A DNA stretch of 64,000 bases from NCBI RefSeq assembly GCF_014697615.1, contig NZ_JACJSD010000029.1:22149-86148 (forward strand). Direction: 5' to 3'. Shown here in pieces: positions 52,216-62,367 of the stretch (the first letter of the stretch is position 1; every line of letters begins with the position of its first letter). The notes below the pieces were generated by a model that made no database searches, was not told the origin of the DNA, and was given only the letters and a program-made list of their open reading frames with translations. The DNA comes from Nostoc sp. FACHB-280 (GTDB lineage Bacteria; Cyanobacteriota; Cyanobacteriia; Cyanobacteriales; Nostocaceae). The translations under genes were made by a program, and so were the position numbers.

Positions 52216-52268
52216 TTGCATAAATCTTGTAGGGTGGTCATCTTGCCCGCCCTACAAGATTTATGCAA
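52216..52268 (+). terminator. Long hairpin after cphA2
   Basis: TTGCATAAATCTTGTAGGGTGG (52216-52237) pairs with the 22 bases at 52247-52268 at 21 of 22 positions around a 9-nt loop. It lies 19 bases after the stop and is unusually long for a terminator; the GTAGGGTGGG core is a repeat seen in Nostocales spacers. Confidence 0.6.
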
Positions 52269-52346
52269 TTTAAATAAAGCAGTCGAAGTATAGGTGAGGA
52301 CATTTAAAAATCACGAATCGAATGCCATACATAGTCAGGCTTTTAT

Positions 52347-52382
52347 CTCCTGCCTTCTGCCTTCTGCCTTCTGCCTCCTGCT
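52347..52382. repeat. CTTCTGC heptamer repeat
   Basis: Four to five tandem copies of CCTTCTG/CTCCTGC lie between cphA2 and the convergent DAHP synthase gene. This is another STRR-type array of a different unit from GTGCTGA. Confidence 0.7.
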
Positions 52383-52397
52383 ATATATGACAGCCTA

Positions 52398-53441
52398 CTA
52401 CCTCAATCTGGCGTGGGCTGCCAAAATAATTTTCTCTGTTTCTTCCCAACCAATACATTTATCAGTGACAGAAACACCATATTTCAATTCTGCTGGTTTG
52501 CAGTTTAATGGTTGATTGCCTTCATATAAATGCGATTCCAGCATCATACCCACGATGGACGTATTACCATCGACAATTTGCTGAATTACATCTTCAAAGA
52601 CCTGAGATTGCAATCGGTAGTCTTTATTAGTATTGCCATGACTACAGTCAATTACAATTCTCGGTGGTAAATTAGAATCTTTTAATTTTTGTTCAACTAA
52701 TTTGACATTAGCAGCATCATAGTTTGGCTGATTTCCACCCCTTAAAATCACATGACCGTAAGGATTACCCCTAGTTTGAAAAACACTAACTTGTCCTTTA
52801 TGATTAATCCCTAAAAAGTTATGGGGACTTTTCGCTGAATGCAGGGCATTTAAAGCCACTTGAATGTTACCATCTGTGCCATTTTTAAACCCTACTGGCA
52901 TAGAAAGTCCGCTAGACATTTCCCGGTGTGTTTGTGATTCTGTGGTTCTCGCACCAATAGCAGACCAGGTAATTAACTCACTAATATATTGGGGAATGAT
53001 TGGGTCTAAAGCTTCAGTACCAGTAGGTAATTCTAATTCCGTAATTTTTAATAGCAAACCTCTGGCTGTTAATAAACCTTTTTCCACATGGAAAGAATCA
53101 TCCATGTCAGGGTCATTAATTAAACCTTTCCAGCCTACTGTTGTTCGCGGTTTTTCAAAGTAAACTCTCATAACTAACAAAAGTTTATCTTTGACTTTCT
53201 CTGCTAAAACTTTCAATTTTTCGGCATACTCTATCGCTGCTTTGGTATCATGGATAGAACATGGCCCAACTACAATAAATTTTCTACTATCTTGAAAATC
53301 TAAAATATTTTCTAGTTCTTGTCTATATTTTAATACTGTATGTTCTGCCGATTTCGTAATTGGCAATCTTGTCTTAACGTCATGAGGCGTTAATAAGATA
53401 TGGGAACTTTTAATGTTAGTATTAGATAATTTGTTGTGCAT
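52398..53441 (-). CDS. aroF: 3-deoxy-7-phosphoheptulonate synthase (class I)
   Basis: This 347-residue class I alpha DAHP synthase joins PEP and erythrose-4-phosphate as the first step to aromatic amino acids. It contains FIVVGPCSIHDTKAAIEYAE, MRVYFEKPRTTVGWKGLIND, IGARTTESQTHREMSSGLSM and IVIDCSHGNTNKDY. The N-terminal extension PHDVKTRLPIT is of the feedback-regulated type. It is complete and stands alone with repeats on its 3' side. Which amino acid regulates it cannot be told; the symbol is generic for the class. Confidence 0.92.
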   Translation of the reverse strand: MHNKLSNTNIKSSHILLTPHDVKTRLPITKSAEHTVLKYRQELENILDFQDSRKFIVVGPCSIHDTKAAIEYAEKLKVLAEKVKDKLLLVMRVYFEKPRTTVGWKGLINDPDMDDSFHVEKGLLTARGLLLKITELELPTGTEALDPIIPQYISELITWSAIGARTTESQTHREMSSGLSMPVGFKNGTDGNIQVALNALHSAKSPHNFLGINHKGQVSVFQTRGNPYGHVILRGGNQPNYDAANVKLVEQKLKDSNLPPRIVIDCSHGNTNKDYRLQSQVFEDVIQQIVDGNTSIVGMMLESHLYEGNQPLNCKPAELKYGVSVTDKCIGWEETEKIILAAHARLR

Positions 53442-53630
53442 GTAGACGCTCTGGAGATTTTAATGCTCTCATTGCCTGAGTGAACAGTAATATACACATT
53501 TTAGGTCAAAAGCACAACAATCTCTGCCTTGATTTTTATTTAAATAGACTTTATTCCTGAGCCTATTGATAGTTTAACTGTAATTGGTGACGGAGAGAAT
53601 TGGGGCGATCGCTCATTGTCTCACCATTAA

Positions 53631-53660
53631 TAAAAAAAGGGGCAAATATCGCCCCCTTTA
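53631..53660 (-). terminator. Intrinsic terminator of the GH13 gene
   Basis: On the minus strand AAAGGGGGC pairs with GCCCCTT around GATATTT, followed by a run of seven T (53638-53632). It lies 28 bases beyond the GH13 stop. Confidence 0.75.
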
Positions 53661-53687
53661 CACCTAACTCAATGTCAGAGAATCTTG

Positions 53688-55346
53688 TTATTGCCAGACA
53701 AATACCTTAGCCTCATAAGGGCCAAGATCAGTAATAATTCCATCATCACCAGCTTCCAAATCATAATCTCCCGTCCACTCGTGCCAAGTACCACCACAAG
53801 GGAAGTTAGGAACATGATAGCCGCCTAAAAAGTTTTCCGAAAAATTTGCTACCACAACTACACGGGAACCTTCATCATTCCAGCGACTATAAGCCAGCAC
53901 TTTAGCCTCATGATTTTCGTGGATGAAATCAATATTTTCAGTGTACAAAGCGTGGTTATTTTTGCGTAGATGAATCAGTCCTTTGTAGTAATTAAATAAA
54001 CTACTGTTTAAGTCATTACCTAGTAGTGTCCAGTCAATTTTTGATGATTCTTGAGTTTTCGGTTTATATTCGCCAAACTCTTGCCCCATCCATACCAAAG
54101 GTACACCCACAGATGTCATTAAAATAGCTACACCTAATTTGATGCGTCTAAAAGCTTCTTCATCGAAAATATTTCGATTACCTAACTCCACCATTACCCG
54201 ATTATGGTCATGGTTGGTGAGATAATTAACCACATTAGTTGCACCCATGAAGCCTTGACGTTTCGGGTCAATCACATCTTTGAGGTTTTCTAACTCAAAC
54301 CTATCGCCGCAAATATGTGCTGTAACTGTGTGCATGAAGCTATCATGCCAACAACCATCCATTGGGCCATCAACATTAGTAATACTGGTTGTTTCTGGGA
54401 TGTGTTCGGCAACATTATAAAAAGGTTTCGCACCAGCAGTTTTTTTCGCTTCTTGAACTATCCAGTGCATAAAATCGTAATTGGCAATTTGTCTGGCTGC
54501 ATCGTAGCGAATGCCATCGATATGATATTCTTCAATCCAAAAACGAACTGTATCGCCAATAAATTTCCGGGCGGGATAAGTCTCTAGATTTTCATCATAA
54601 AGTTCATAATTAAATTCTGGCCCCCAGCTATTATCAGGGTCTCGCGGCGCATGATGATACCAATAATCATGGTCTATTTGGGTTAAAGGGCTAGAAGATT
54701 CTGAGTGATTATAAATCCCATCCATAATCACTCGCATTCCTCGACTATGGCATTCGTCAATTAGTTGTTTTAATTCATCTGTAGAACCGTAACTAGATTC
54801 AGTTGCAAAAAAATATCTTGGGTTATAACCCCAACTATAATCACCAGGATATTCTTTAACTGGTAGTAGCTCAATAGCGTTAATTCCTAAATCACACAAA
54901 TAATCTAACTTTTCAATAACGTGTTTGTATTTTCCTCTGGCATAAGGGTCATCTTCACCACCAGAAAAGTCACCAACGTGTAATTCATAAATCACTAATT
55001 CGTGGTCTGCTGGTAAAGGTTTATCATCATGATGCCAAACATAAGTATCAACAATTTTTTGGCCATCTTTAATGCGAATTATACTATTATCTTTACCACC
55101 AATTTCGTCAATATCGGTTGCATAAGGGTCTGTAACATCTACCCATTGATCTGCTTCAAAAAACCATGATTTTGACTGTACACGGAATTTATATTTATAA
55201 ACACCATCTTCTAATTCTACACTTGTACGGAAGTAACCATCTTCTCCTTTTTCCATTGGAATTTCTTGCCAATCAGAAAAAGAACCTATTAATGCAGCGC
55301 CTTCGTTATAAGGGGCAAATAAACTAAATTCAATGGGATTAGCCAT
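53688..55346 (-). CDS. GH13 alpha-amylase family enzyme with CBM48
   Basis: This 552-residue protein has an N-terminal CBM48/isoamylase-like domain (about 5-95) and a (beta/alpha)8 GH13 domain from about 110. Catalytic residues are visible: nucleophile Asp282 in DGIRYDAAR, acid/base Glu314 in NVAEH and Asp380 in TNHDHNR. The overall look is near branching enzyme or maltooligosyltrehalose trehalohydrolase. It should act on glycogen-type alpha-glucan or oligosaccharides. A rho-independent terminator follows. It sits in a region with other glucan and sugar genes, but not in an operon. Confidence 0.87.
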   Translation of the reverse strand: MANPIEFSLFAPYNEGAALIGSFSDWQEIPMEKGEDGYFRTSVELEDGVYKYKFRVQSKSWFFEADQWVDVTDPYATDIDEIGGKDNSIIRIKDGQKIVDTYVWHHDDKPLPADHELVIYELHVGDFSGGEDDPYARGKYKHVIEKLDYLCDLGINAIELLPVKEYPGDYSWGYNPRYFFATESSYGSTDELKQLIDECHSRGMRVIMDGIYNHSESSSPLTQIDHDYWYHHAPRDPDNSWGPEFNYELYDENLETYPARKFIGDTVRFWIEEYHIDGIRYDAARQIANYDFMHWIVQEAKKTAGAKPFYNVAEHIPETTSITNVDGPMDGCWHDSFMHTVTAHICGDRFELENLKDVIDPKRQGFMGATNVVNYLTNHDHNRVMVELGNRNIFDEEAFRRIKLGVAILMTSVGVPLVWMGQEFGEYKPKTQESSKIDWTLLGNDLNSSLFNYYKGLIHLRKNNHALYTENIDFIHENHEAKVLAYSRWNDEGSRVVVVANFSENFLGGYHVPNFPCGGTWHEWTGDYDLEAGDDGIITDLGPYEAKVFVWQ

Positions 55347-55769
55347 AAAAGTTTTTCATCTATATAAAGCGAATATCAGTATTTTCGTAATAATTAATCA
55401 ATTTGCAAATCGGTCTACGGAAATAATTAAATAATCCCTCCTCTATCTGTAGAGGGACTAGTTAATGTCTAAATGGGTGTTTTTTAGGGCTTAATTCCAA
55501 CTAATGCTGAATATTTAGGAATTATCAGCTATCTACCATCATTCGATAGATTTTATTAAATTTGTGAAATTAGTTTTGTATATATAAGAATTAATTTGAT
55601 TTGTGAAACACAATTAGGAATGTGTTAACGACGGCGTAAAATATTTGCTATAAAGCTTTTTGTGCATTATAACTAAATTTAATAAATCAAATACCCGATT
55701 TATTCAATAAATCGGGTATGTTATAGTTGATGAATAACTGAGGATTGATATATCAAAATTTCCCAATGA
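55347..55769. other. Spacer between the GH13 and DUF1823 genes
   Basis: This 423-bp AT-rich region contains only the hairpin at 55691-55719. The sequence between is presumably the GH13 promoter on the minus strand. Confidence 0.4.
55691..55719. terminator. Palindromic hairpin after the DUF1823 gene
   Basis: ATACCCGATTTATT and AATAAATCGGGTAT are perfect 14-base arms around one base. It is the third member of the CCCGA-T/C-TT hairpin family in this window, 51 bases past the DUF1823 stop. Confidence 0.58.
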
Positions 55770-56144
55770 CTATAATTCGGGATTTTGTTGTCGCCAATAA
55801 CTTAATAACCAATTGGCAGCTGTGGCTCTGCGTGTTTCTCTGGGTGTAAATTCCCCAATTTTGTAACCTTTAAAACCTAACTTTTCTTTGAGGCTTTGCT
55901 TGTATTCGGTGGGAATTGAACGTGTTAACTTCATAGTTGCTGGACGACTCGCAAGAAAGTTTGGCGGATCTGGGTATTCATCTCGCCATTCTGGTAAAAC
56001 TTCGTGATTTTCCCATTTATCAGTTGTGGAGTTATAACGATATCCCAAGTGGTACCAAACTAATTGATTGACTGTTGTGTCATCAATTTGATCCTTGAGG
56101 ATTCCCCAAATTGTATCAGGATTTAAAGGTGGTAAATTAGACAT
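55770..56144 (-). CDS. DUF1823 family protein
   Basis: This 124-residue protein of the DUF1823 family, found in cyanobacteria and plastid-bearing eukaryotes, has unknown function. It contains the segments WGILKDQIDDTTVNQLVWYH, GYRYNSTTDKWE, FLASRPATMKLTRSIP and ETRRATAANWLLSYW. It is soluble. The frame starts six codons earlier, but ATG 56144 (SNLPPLNPDTIW) fits the family start better. A repeated hairpin follows its stop. Confidence 0.83.
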   Translation of the reverse strand: MSNLPPLNPDTIWGILKDQIDDTTVNQLVWYHLGYRYNSTTDKWENHEVLPEWRDEYPDPPNFLASRPATMKLTRSIPTEYKQSLKEKLGFKGYKIGEFTPRETRRATAANWLLSYWRQQNPEL

Positions 56145-56487
56145 AAGCAAGGCAGAATTCAAACTTTAAAATTAGCAGATTGATAGATGCTAGTCTGTGA
56201 TTATGGATGCAGCTATTTATAAGTTATGGCAATGTAACAACAATAATTTATCATTATCTTTACTTACTTTTAAAGCGATTGTGGCTATTTCTACACTGGT
56301 GAAGTGGAGCTAGATAAATTTAACCATTGTTGCAGAAGATGAACAAAGATAAATTTGTCCTCTGGTAGATTAGGAAACGCTATTTTTTTATGAAACAGTT
56401 ATAGGTAAAAACTTAAGTGTGTAATTAAAATTTTGTTCTGTATTCACATAACAGGTAGACTGGAAAGCGTAAAGAATTGACCAGTTT
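56145..56487. other. Spacer between divergent DUF1823 and acylphosphatase genes
   Basis: This 343-bp AT-rich divergent promoter region has no repeat or small ORF I can support. Confidence 0.3.
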
Positions 56488-56781
56488 ATGCAAGATTCCA
56501 CACAAGTACCAAAAATAATTCGCGCCCATGTCTTAATTTCTGGCAGAGTTCAAGGCGTGGGCTATCGTTATGCAACGGTTGATACAGCCAGTCAGTTGGG
56601 TTTAACTGGCTGGGTACGCAATCTCCCTGATAGTCGAGTAGAGGCGGTATTTGAAGGGGCGCGGGAGGTTGTAGAGGAAATGATTCGCTGGTGTTATTCT
56701 GGCCCACCTGCGGCTGTGGTACAAGGGGTGGTGACTGAGTATGAACAACCCGAAGGTTTGCGGGGGTTTGAAGTGAAGTAG
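56488..56781 (+). CDS. acyP: Acylphosphatase
   Basis: This 97-residue acylphosphatase hydrolyses the carboxyl-phosphate bond of acylphosphates. It has the family motif AHVLISGRVQGVGYRY, with the phosphate-binding loop including Arg in GYRY, and GLTGWVRNLPDSRVEAVFEG with the catalytic Asn. It ends LRGFEVK. The length is typical. It is a standalone plus-strand gene. Confidence 0.93.
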   Translation: MQDSTQVPKIIRAHVLISGRVQGVGYRYATVDTASQLGLTGWVRNLPDSRVEAVFEGAREVVEEMIRWCYSGPPAAVVQGVVTEYEQPEGLRGFEVK

Positions 56782-57259
56782 TTTGGGAAACACGCTCGGC
56801 GACCGGAAGCAGAGGAGAGGGTTTTAATATTCCTCCACAGATGTGGGGAATCATCACTAATTATCTGAAGGAAAGAGCGTTTTAAGTTAATCAACTTTTC
56901 TTAATTCATAGTTTTGTTTTTTCCACCGACTTACTTATCCCTCAAAAAGCTATTAAATTGATACTTCTCTTTGAGAATTACTCAGTATAAATTTGTAAAA
57001 AATGTGATATGTAAATTTTTATTTACCCAGCTTAAGACTATACACGGTATGATTCTCTGTGAATTTATCAAGAAAGAATTCAGGAGTCAGGAAGCCCAAA
57101 TTCATAATTTAACTCTGTACAACTCATCAGGTTTAAAACCCCTTCTAAAGAGTAGATTTGGTGGTTTTCCATCAGTTGCGAGTGAATACTCGACACTTTT
57201 GATTCTGACTTCTGAATTCTGATTACTGTCTTCTTCTTCAAAGTTAGCTTTGCAAAATA
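56782..57259. other. Spacer between acylphosphatase and sfsA
   Basis: This 478-bp region shows a TCTGACTTCTGAATTCTGA-type direct repeat near 57202-57222 and its complement near 57080-57095. A similar motif lies at 47418-47440. The small open frame at 56971-57222 has no coding character. Confidence 0.4.
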
Positions 57260-57985
57260 ATGCTGGATTGGCTTTATCGTTACCCGACTCTCTACCCTGG
57301 TGTTTTACTCAAACGCTACAAAAGGTTTTTTGCTGATGTGCAGCTTGCTGATGGTCAAATAGTCACAGCACATTGTCCCAACACAGGGCCAATGACTGGA
57401 GTTTCTACCCTTGGTAGTTTGGTGCAATTATCTCTCAGTGATAACCCTAAGCGTAAACTGGCATACACCCTAGAACTAATTCAAGTATATGACCAGGAAC
57501 CGACTTGGGTCGGTGTTAATACAAGCTTACCTAATCGCATCGTCAAACTAGCTTTAGCAAAATACTTATTTCCCGAATTGGGTAACTACAGCCAAATTAA
57601 AGGTGAAGTGGTTTATGGCTTAGATAAAAAGAGTCGTGTGGATTTTTTGTTAACAGGTAATGAAACAGAACGCCCGATATATTTAGAAGTTAAAAATACA
57701 ACTTGGGCGCAAGGAACCTTAGCATTATTTCCTGATACAGAAACTACCAGAGGACAAAAACACCTGCGCGAATTAATGGCGCTGCTACCGACAAATCGGG
57801 CTGTGATGCTGTACTTTATCAACAGGGGTGATTGTACAGAGTTTGCCCCTGGTGATACTACAGATCCAGTATATGGCCAGTTATTGCGGCAAGCGATCGC
57901 CCTTGGTTTAGAAGTATTACCTTGTCGGTTTGATATCTCTCCTGAAGGTATCCGTTATTTAGGTTTGGCAAAACTCATTATTTAA
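57260..57985 (+). CDS. sfsA: SfsA family protein
   Basis: This 241-residue SfsA protein starts YPTLYPGVLLKRYKRFFADV and contains AHCPNTGPMTGV, KGEVVYGLDKKSRVDFLL and YLEVKNTTW. The N-terminal OB-like part and C-terminal nuclease-like part are both complete. SfsA was named for sugar fermentation stimulation in E. coli; a nucleic-acid-binding or nuclease role is suspected. It converges with the FMN reductase gene, 53 bases apart, without a visible terminator. Confidence 0.92.
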   Translation: MLDWLYRYPTLYPGVLLKRYKRFFADVQLADGQIVTAHCPNTGPMTGVSTLGSLVQLSLSDNPKRKLAYTLELIQVYDQEPTWVGVNTSLPNRIVKLALAKYLFPELGNYSQIKGEVVYGLDKKSRVDFLLTGNETERPIYLEVKNTTWAQGTLALFPDTETTRGQKHLRELMALLPTNRAVMLYFINRGDCTEFAPGDTTDPVYGQLLRQAIALGLEVLPCRFDISPEGIRYLGLAKLII

Positions 57986-58038
57986 TTTCATCTATCTCTC
58001 ATTGGGTGAATGGTGAGTAGATAGTGAAAATGACTCAA

Positions 58039-58617
58039 TTAGTATGGAGTTCCTTTTTCTCGGCGTTGGCGTTGCAATGCTTCTTCGTACCATTCCAATT
58101 CATCTAAAAATTGACCAAATCTCTTAGTCAAACTTGCGTCTTGGGGGGTACCTGCTTCATCTAAAGAGTTGCCAATTTTAGAAATGGCAAACATAGTTGA
58201 AATAGTTACCATTCCCATCTCCCCTAGAAACGAGCGTAACTGTATAGCGGCGCGGACTCCACCAAAGCCACCAGCTGAGTAAGAAACAATCCCAGCCGGA
58301 CGAAAATAGTATTCTTCCAGATAATGATCCATCAGATTACTCAACCCTGGCTGAATGGAATGATTGTATTCTCCAGTAATCACAACAAAACCATCGGCTG
58401 TGCGGATATGTTCTGCCAGTTCTGTCATCTTTGCGGGAGCCTGACCAGGATCATACTCCTTATACATCCTGTCTAAGATGCCAAAGTCATATTCCTTAGC
58501 ATCAACAAAAATTACCTCATGGTTTCTTTGCTGGAGTTGATCAATTATGAATTTAGCAGCTTTGATGCCCTGGCGATCGCTCCTGTAGGAACCGTAGAAA
58601 ACTAATGTTTTAAACAT
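58039..58617 (-). CDS. NADPH-dependent FMN reductase family flavoprotein
   Basis: This 192-residue flavodoxin-like protein of the NADPH-dependent FMN reductase family has a flavin-phosphate loop (VFYGSYRSDRQGIKAAKFII) and the flavin-binding segments VVITGEYNHSIQPGLSNLMD and VSYSAGGFGGVRAAIQLRSF. It likely reduces quinones, azo compounds or chromate, or flavin itself. It is soluble and complete. It lies beside hemH but the 111-bp spacer and separate sense of function give no pathway link. Confidence 0.87.
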   Translation of the reverse strand: MFKTLVFYGSYRSDRQGIKAAKFIIDQLQQRNHEVIFVDAKEYDFGILDRMYKEYDPGQAPAKMTELAEHIRTADGFVVITGEYNHSIQPGLSNLMDHYLEEYYFRPAGIVSYSAGGFGGVRAAIQLRSFLGEMGMVTISTMFAISKIGNSLDEAGTPQDASLTKRFGQFLDELEWYEEALQRQRREKGTPY

Positions 58618-58728
58618 AGTAAGTCGGGAATGGTGAGTAGGGAATGGGGTTTAGGGATTAAAAGACTTTCATAAATTCATTCTGAAATTTACTTAAAAAA
58701 TACTCCTTTTTAGCCCCTAACCCCTTTT

Positions 58729-59895
58729 TTATTGCAACAGTCCAATCATGTGTAATAAACCATGACCAGTCACTAACTCAATAATTAAGGCAATAAAACC
58801 TAACATCGCAATTCGACCATTCCAAACTTCCGCACTGGTAGTCATACCCCATTCCCAACTTTCTGGGGGATACATCTTCACCCTTTTTTTCATTTGGGCT
58901 GCTTGTGATAGCTTGAAGTTGGGTTGTTCCAGTGCTTCAATGACTAAATCAGCCAAGGCGCGAATAAATACTGGGTGAGTATTAGGTGCAGGTGCGCGAC
59001 GGAAGTTGTGAATTCCCGCTTCTTCAGCGATTTCTCGATATTCAATATCAATTTCTTGCAGTGTCTCGATGTGTTCAGAGACAAAACTGATGGGTACAAC
59101 CACGATATCTTGTACACCTTGTGCGCCTAATTCCTTCAACGCATCTTCTGTATAGGGTTGTAGCCATTCTACAGGGCCGACACGGCTTTGATAAGCCAAA
59201 GTGTGAGCATTCGGACGGTTGAGGGTCTGCATAATTAAATATGTGCATTCCTCAATTTCTTGTTGATAGGGGTCGCCTGCTTCTTCCACGTAGCTTTTGG
59301 GTACACCGTGGGCGCTAAAGAAGATATGCACATCATTAGGGTTAGGAAATTGGTCTATTTCCTGGGCGATGAGTTCCGCCATTGCTTTGAGGTAGTTGCG
59401 CTGTTTATACCAAGAAGGAATGACAGTGTATTCAAGATTTTGCAGTTTAGGGTCTTCTTGCCAAAGTTTTTCTAATAACCGGAAGCTAGAACCACTGGTA
59501 CTGATAGAAAATTGCGGATAAAGAGGCAGAATTACCAGCTTATCAATTTCATCTTGGGTAAGTTGGGCGATCGCTTCTTCTGTGTAAGGATGCCAATATC
59601 GCATACCCACATAGATGTTAGCCTCTTTACCCAAATCACTCAACTGTTCCCTTAAAGCTTCGCCTTGGGCTTCGGTAATTCGCCGCAAGGGAGAACCACC
59701 ACCAATTTGCTTATAATTTTCTTGAGATGTCTTCACGCGCCGCGACGCAATAAACCAAGCTAGGGGTCTTTGCAACCAGCGAAATGGTAGGCGAATGATT
59801 TCGGGATCAGAAAATAAATTGTACAAGAATGGCCCTACGTCCTCTAATTTATCGGGGCCACCGAGATTGAGTAATAAAACGCCTACACGACCCAT
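58729..59895 (-). CDS. hemH: Ferrochelatase with C-terminal CAB/HLIP-like helix
   Basis: This 388-residue protoporphyrin ferrochelatase completes heme synthesis. The catalytic part (about 1-320) shows [32 protein letters not shown] and [19 protein letters not shown] with the active His. The last 45 residues contain a chlorophyll a/b-binding (HLIP-like) helix, [20 protein letters not shown], joined by a charged linker. This is the known cyanobacterial and plastid type-2 form that responds to light stress and can bind pigment. The tail anchors it in the thylakoid membrane. Confidence 0.95.
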   Translation of the reverse strand: MGRVGVLLLNLGGPDKLEDVGPFLYNLFSDPEIIRLPFRWLQRPLAWFIASRRVKTSQENYKQIGGGSPLRRITEAQGEALREQLSDLGKEANIYVGMRYWHPYTEEAIAQLTQDEIDKLVILPLYPQFSISTSGSSFRLLEKLWQEDPKLQNLEYTVIPSWYKQRNYLKAMAELIAQEIDQFPNPNDVHIFFSAHGVPKSYVEEAGDPYQQEIEECTYLIMQTLNRPNAHTLAYQSRVGPVEWLQPYTEDALKELGAQGVQDIVVVPISFVSEHIETLQEIDIEYREIAEEAGIHNFRRAPAPNTHPVFIRALADLVIEALEQPNFKLSQAAQMKKRVKMYPPESWEWGMTTSAEVWNGRIAMLGFIALIIELVTGHGLLHMIGLLQ

Positions 59896-59988
59896 AGCAG
59901 TTATTTTCCCCCAACCTTTTCAGATTTTTTACTAATGTTAACAATATATCTTTATTAAATATAAAGCTTAACAGTCAGGAACGGTGCA

Positions 59989-60612
59989 ATGGCCACAATT
60001 TTACGAGATTTAAGTTACCGCTATCAATGGTTATATGATGCTATTTCCCGCGTAGCAGCTATCAGCGTCGGTGGAGAAAGCCGTTTTCGCCAACTTGCCT
60101 TACAAGGCTTAACAATTCATTCAGATACTCAGGTATTAGATTTGTGTTGTGGCAGTGGGCAATCTACAGAATTTTTAGTAAAAATGTCACAAAATGTAAC
60201 AGGATTAGATGCCTCACCAAAATCTTTGCAAAGGGCAAGACAAAATGTTCCTGAAGCCTCATATATAGAAGCCTTTGCCGAAAATATACCCTTTGCCGAG
60301 AATTCTTTTGATGTGGTACATACCAGCGCCGCATTACATGAAATGCACGCTGCACAATTACGACAAATTCTGCAAGAAGTTTATCGAGTCCTAAAACCAG
60401 GCGGAGTTTTTACATTAGTAGATTTTCATGCACCAAACAATCCCATATTTTGGCCTGGTGTCTCAGTGTTTTTACTATTATTTGAAACAGAAACAGCTTG
60501 GGAGTTAATCAAAACTGATTTACCAGAGTTATTAAAGGAAATTGGCTTCAAAGTAGAGAGGACGCAATTATATGCAGGCGGGAGTTTACAAGTAATTCAC
60601 TCCAAAAAATAA
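59989..60612 (+). CDS. SAM-dependent class I methyltransferase
   Basis: This 207-residue methyltransferase of the Methyltransf_11 type has SAM motif I VLDLCCGSGQSTEFL, motif II acidic D in VTGLDASP, then AENIPFAENSFDVVHTSAAL and the post-motif region VLKPGGVFTLVDFHAP. The substrate is unknown; ubiquinone/menaquinone-type (UbiE-like) or tocopherol-type methylation are possible. The gene is divergent from hemH, with 93 bases between them that may hold both promoters. Confidence 0.84.
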   Translation: MATILRDLSYRYQWLYDAISRVAAISVGGESRFRQLALQGLTIHSDTQVLDLCCGSGQSTEFLVKMSQNVTGLDASPKSLQRARQNVPEASYIEAFAENIPFAENSFDVVHTSAALHEMHAAQLRQILQEVYRVLKPGGVFTLVDFHAPNNPIFWPGVSVFLLLFETETAWELIKTDLPELLKEIGFKVERTQLYAGGSLQVIHSKK

Positions 60613-60713
60613 CTGCCTCTCAACCAGCACACTTTCTCTTCTTCTTTGCGCCTTTGCGCCTTTGCGCGAGAAAATAAAATTCTTGTTCTCCATTATTAAT
60701 TGGAGAAACATCA

Positions 60714-61946
60714 TCAAGCATCTCGACTCATCACAAAATCAAAGAGATGATGCGCCATTTCCAACTTAGAACAATGGGCAATTTCTAATTGATGATTCTG
60801 CCCATCTAAGAATATGGCTTGATTGTTGTTACTCCCAAAACCACTATCTGGTTGATCTATAGGATTAGCAACAATCACATCTAATTTCTTATTCTGCAAT
60901 TTTTCCTTTGCAGGAGTGATGATATTTCCCGACTGTGCAGCAAAACCAATTAATAACTGATGTGGTTGTTTGAGTTGTGCTAATTGGGCAACAATATCAG
61001 GTACAGGTTCTAGAGGTAAAGCTTGGGGGAGCGATCGCTTAGGCAATTTCTCGGTACTATAATCTTTAGGCTTGACATCAGCTACAGCTGCCGACATCAC
61101 AATTACATCAGCATTCGGTAAATATTCCAACATTACCTGCTGCATTTCCTCGGCTGAAATCACAGGTATACCTTGCACACCCAAAGGTACATCCCAACTA
61201 GCTACACCATGTACTAAAGTCACATTTGCACCACGATGCAAAGCGGCTTGTGCCAACGCCAAACCCATCTTACCCGTAGAAGGATTACCAATAAATCTTA
61301 CTGGGTCGAGATACTCTCGCGTTCCCCCAGCACTAATTAATATGCGTTTACCGATTAAATCTCGCTTACCGCCAGTATGTAACAAAGATTGAACGCGGGT
61401 GACGATTTCTGCTGGTTCCGCCATTCTACCAGCACCGATGCGATCGCACGCCAGTAAACCTGATGCTGTACTCATCCCATGATAACGGCTGTCTGTTAAC
61501 AACTGCTGCCAATTACGCTGCACCGTCAACTGTTCCCACATATCCGTATTCATCGCTGGGGCTAACAATACAGGACAAGTCGAAGCTAACACCGTATTCG
61601 TCAGCAAATTATCCGCCATCCCGTAGGTTAACTTCGCTAACGTATTTGCTGTTAAAGGTGCAATTACAATTAAATCTGCCCATTCGCCCAACTCAATATG
61701 CAACGGACGAGAGTGAGTTGGTTGCCAAAAATCATCATCTGTATAGGCTGGATGACGGGAGAGGGTAGCTAAAGTCAGAGGTGTAATAAATTCTTGCGCT
61801 GAACGGGTGAGAATTACGCGAACTTCCACCCCACCTTTAAACAGCGTCGAAACCACCTCACAAACTTTATAGGCGGCGATACCGCCGCCTACACAAACAA
61901 GAACCCTGTTGTTGCGATTTTCGCTGGAAGACTGAAGATTAGACAT
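60714..61946 (-). CDS. coaBC: Phosphopantothenoylcysteine decarboxylase / synthetase
   Basis: This 410-residue bifunctional CoA biosynthetic enzyme has an N-terminal flavin-dependent CoaC decarboxylase part ([28 protein letters not shown] and the [15 protein letters not shown] lid) and a C-terminal CoaB synthetase part ([18 protein letters not shown] and [11 protein letters not shown]). It couples cysteine to 4'-phosphopantothenate and then decarboxylates. The length is normal. The convergent methyltransferase is separated by a TTTGCGCC-repeat patch at 60634-60668. Confidence 0.95.
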   Translation of the reverse strand: MSNLQSSSENRNNRVLVCVGGGIAAYKVCEVVSTLFKGGVEVRVILTRSAQEFITPLTLATLSRHPAYTDDDFWQPTHSRPLHIELGEWADLIVIAPLTANTLAKLTYGMADNLLTNTVLASTCPVLLAPAMNTDMWEQLTVQRNWQQLLTDSRYHGMSTASGLLACDRIGAGRMAEPAEIVTRVQSLLHTGGKRDLIGKRILISAGGTREYLDPVRFIGNPSTGKMGLALAQAALHRGANVTLVHGVASWDVPLGVQGIPVISAEEMQQVMLEYLPNADVIVMSAAVADVKPKDYSTEKLPKRSLPQALPLEPVPDIVAQLAQLKQPHQLLIGFAAQSGNIITPAKEKLQNKKLDVIVANPIDQPDSGFGSNNNQAIFLDGQNHQLEIAHCSKLEMAHHLFDFVMSRDA

Positions 61947-62001
61947 CAGAAAAAAATATGAAGGCTGAAATTAATTTCATACTTCATACTTTAGACTTTA
62001 T

Positions 62002-62214
62002 CTAAGCTTCATCGTAAGGTTCTAAATCTAAGAGGTAGATATAGGGTTCAACTAATTCTGGACGCTGAAAGGCGATCGCTCGGAGTAGATGCCAATCGTT
62101 CAAACCTTCAAAAGCATTGCTATAATTATCAAGTTCCAGACGAGTAGCTAAATCTTCCACATCTGCTGCGGTCATGGCAGCTATTTCATTTCTGGAAATG
62201 CCTAGAGTCTTCAT
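62002..62214 (-). CDS. DUF2555 family protein
   Basis: This 70-residue member of the cyanobacterial DUF2555 family has segments EIAAMTAADVEDLATRLELD, YSNAFEGLNDWHLLRAIAFQ and RPELVEPYIYLLDLEPYDEA. Function is unknown. It is helical and soluble. I start at ATG 62214, with GGGAGG 11 nt upstream, instead of the further frame up to 62277. It lies 55 bases after coaBC begins upstream on the same strand, possibly co-transcribed with it. Confidence 0.85.
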   Translation of the reverse strand: MKTLGISRNEIAAMTAADVEDLATRLELDNYSNAFEGLNDWHLLRAIAFQRPELVEPYIYLLDLEPYDEA

Positions 62215-62367
62215 AATGCTTGCCCCTCCCTTATGCAGCATTTGCATCCAGCTTGGGTAAAGTTGCGCTTGACGCAACCACCCAATCTATATTACTCATT
62301 AGACGGCATTTCTTTCGTAAAAATTTGCATGATTTTTACCATAATTGTAAAAAATTTGTATTTAAGG

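Noticed and set aside
56971..57222. 83-residue ORF before sfsA
   Set aside because: It includes a repeat motif at its end, lacks a ribosome site and shows no conserved pattern.
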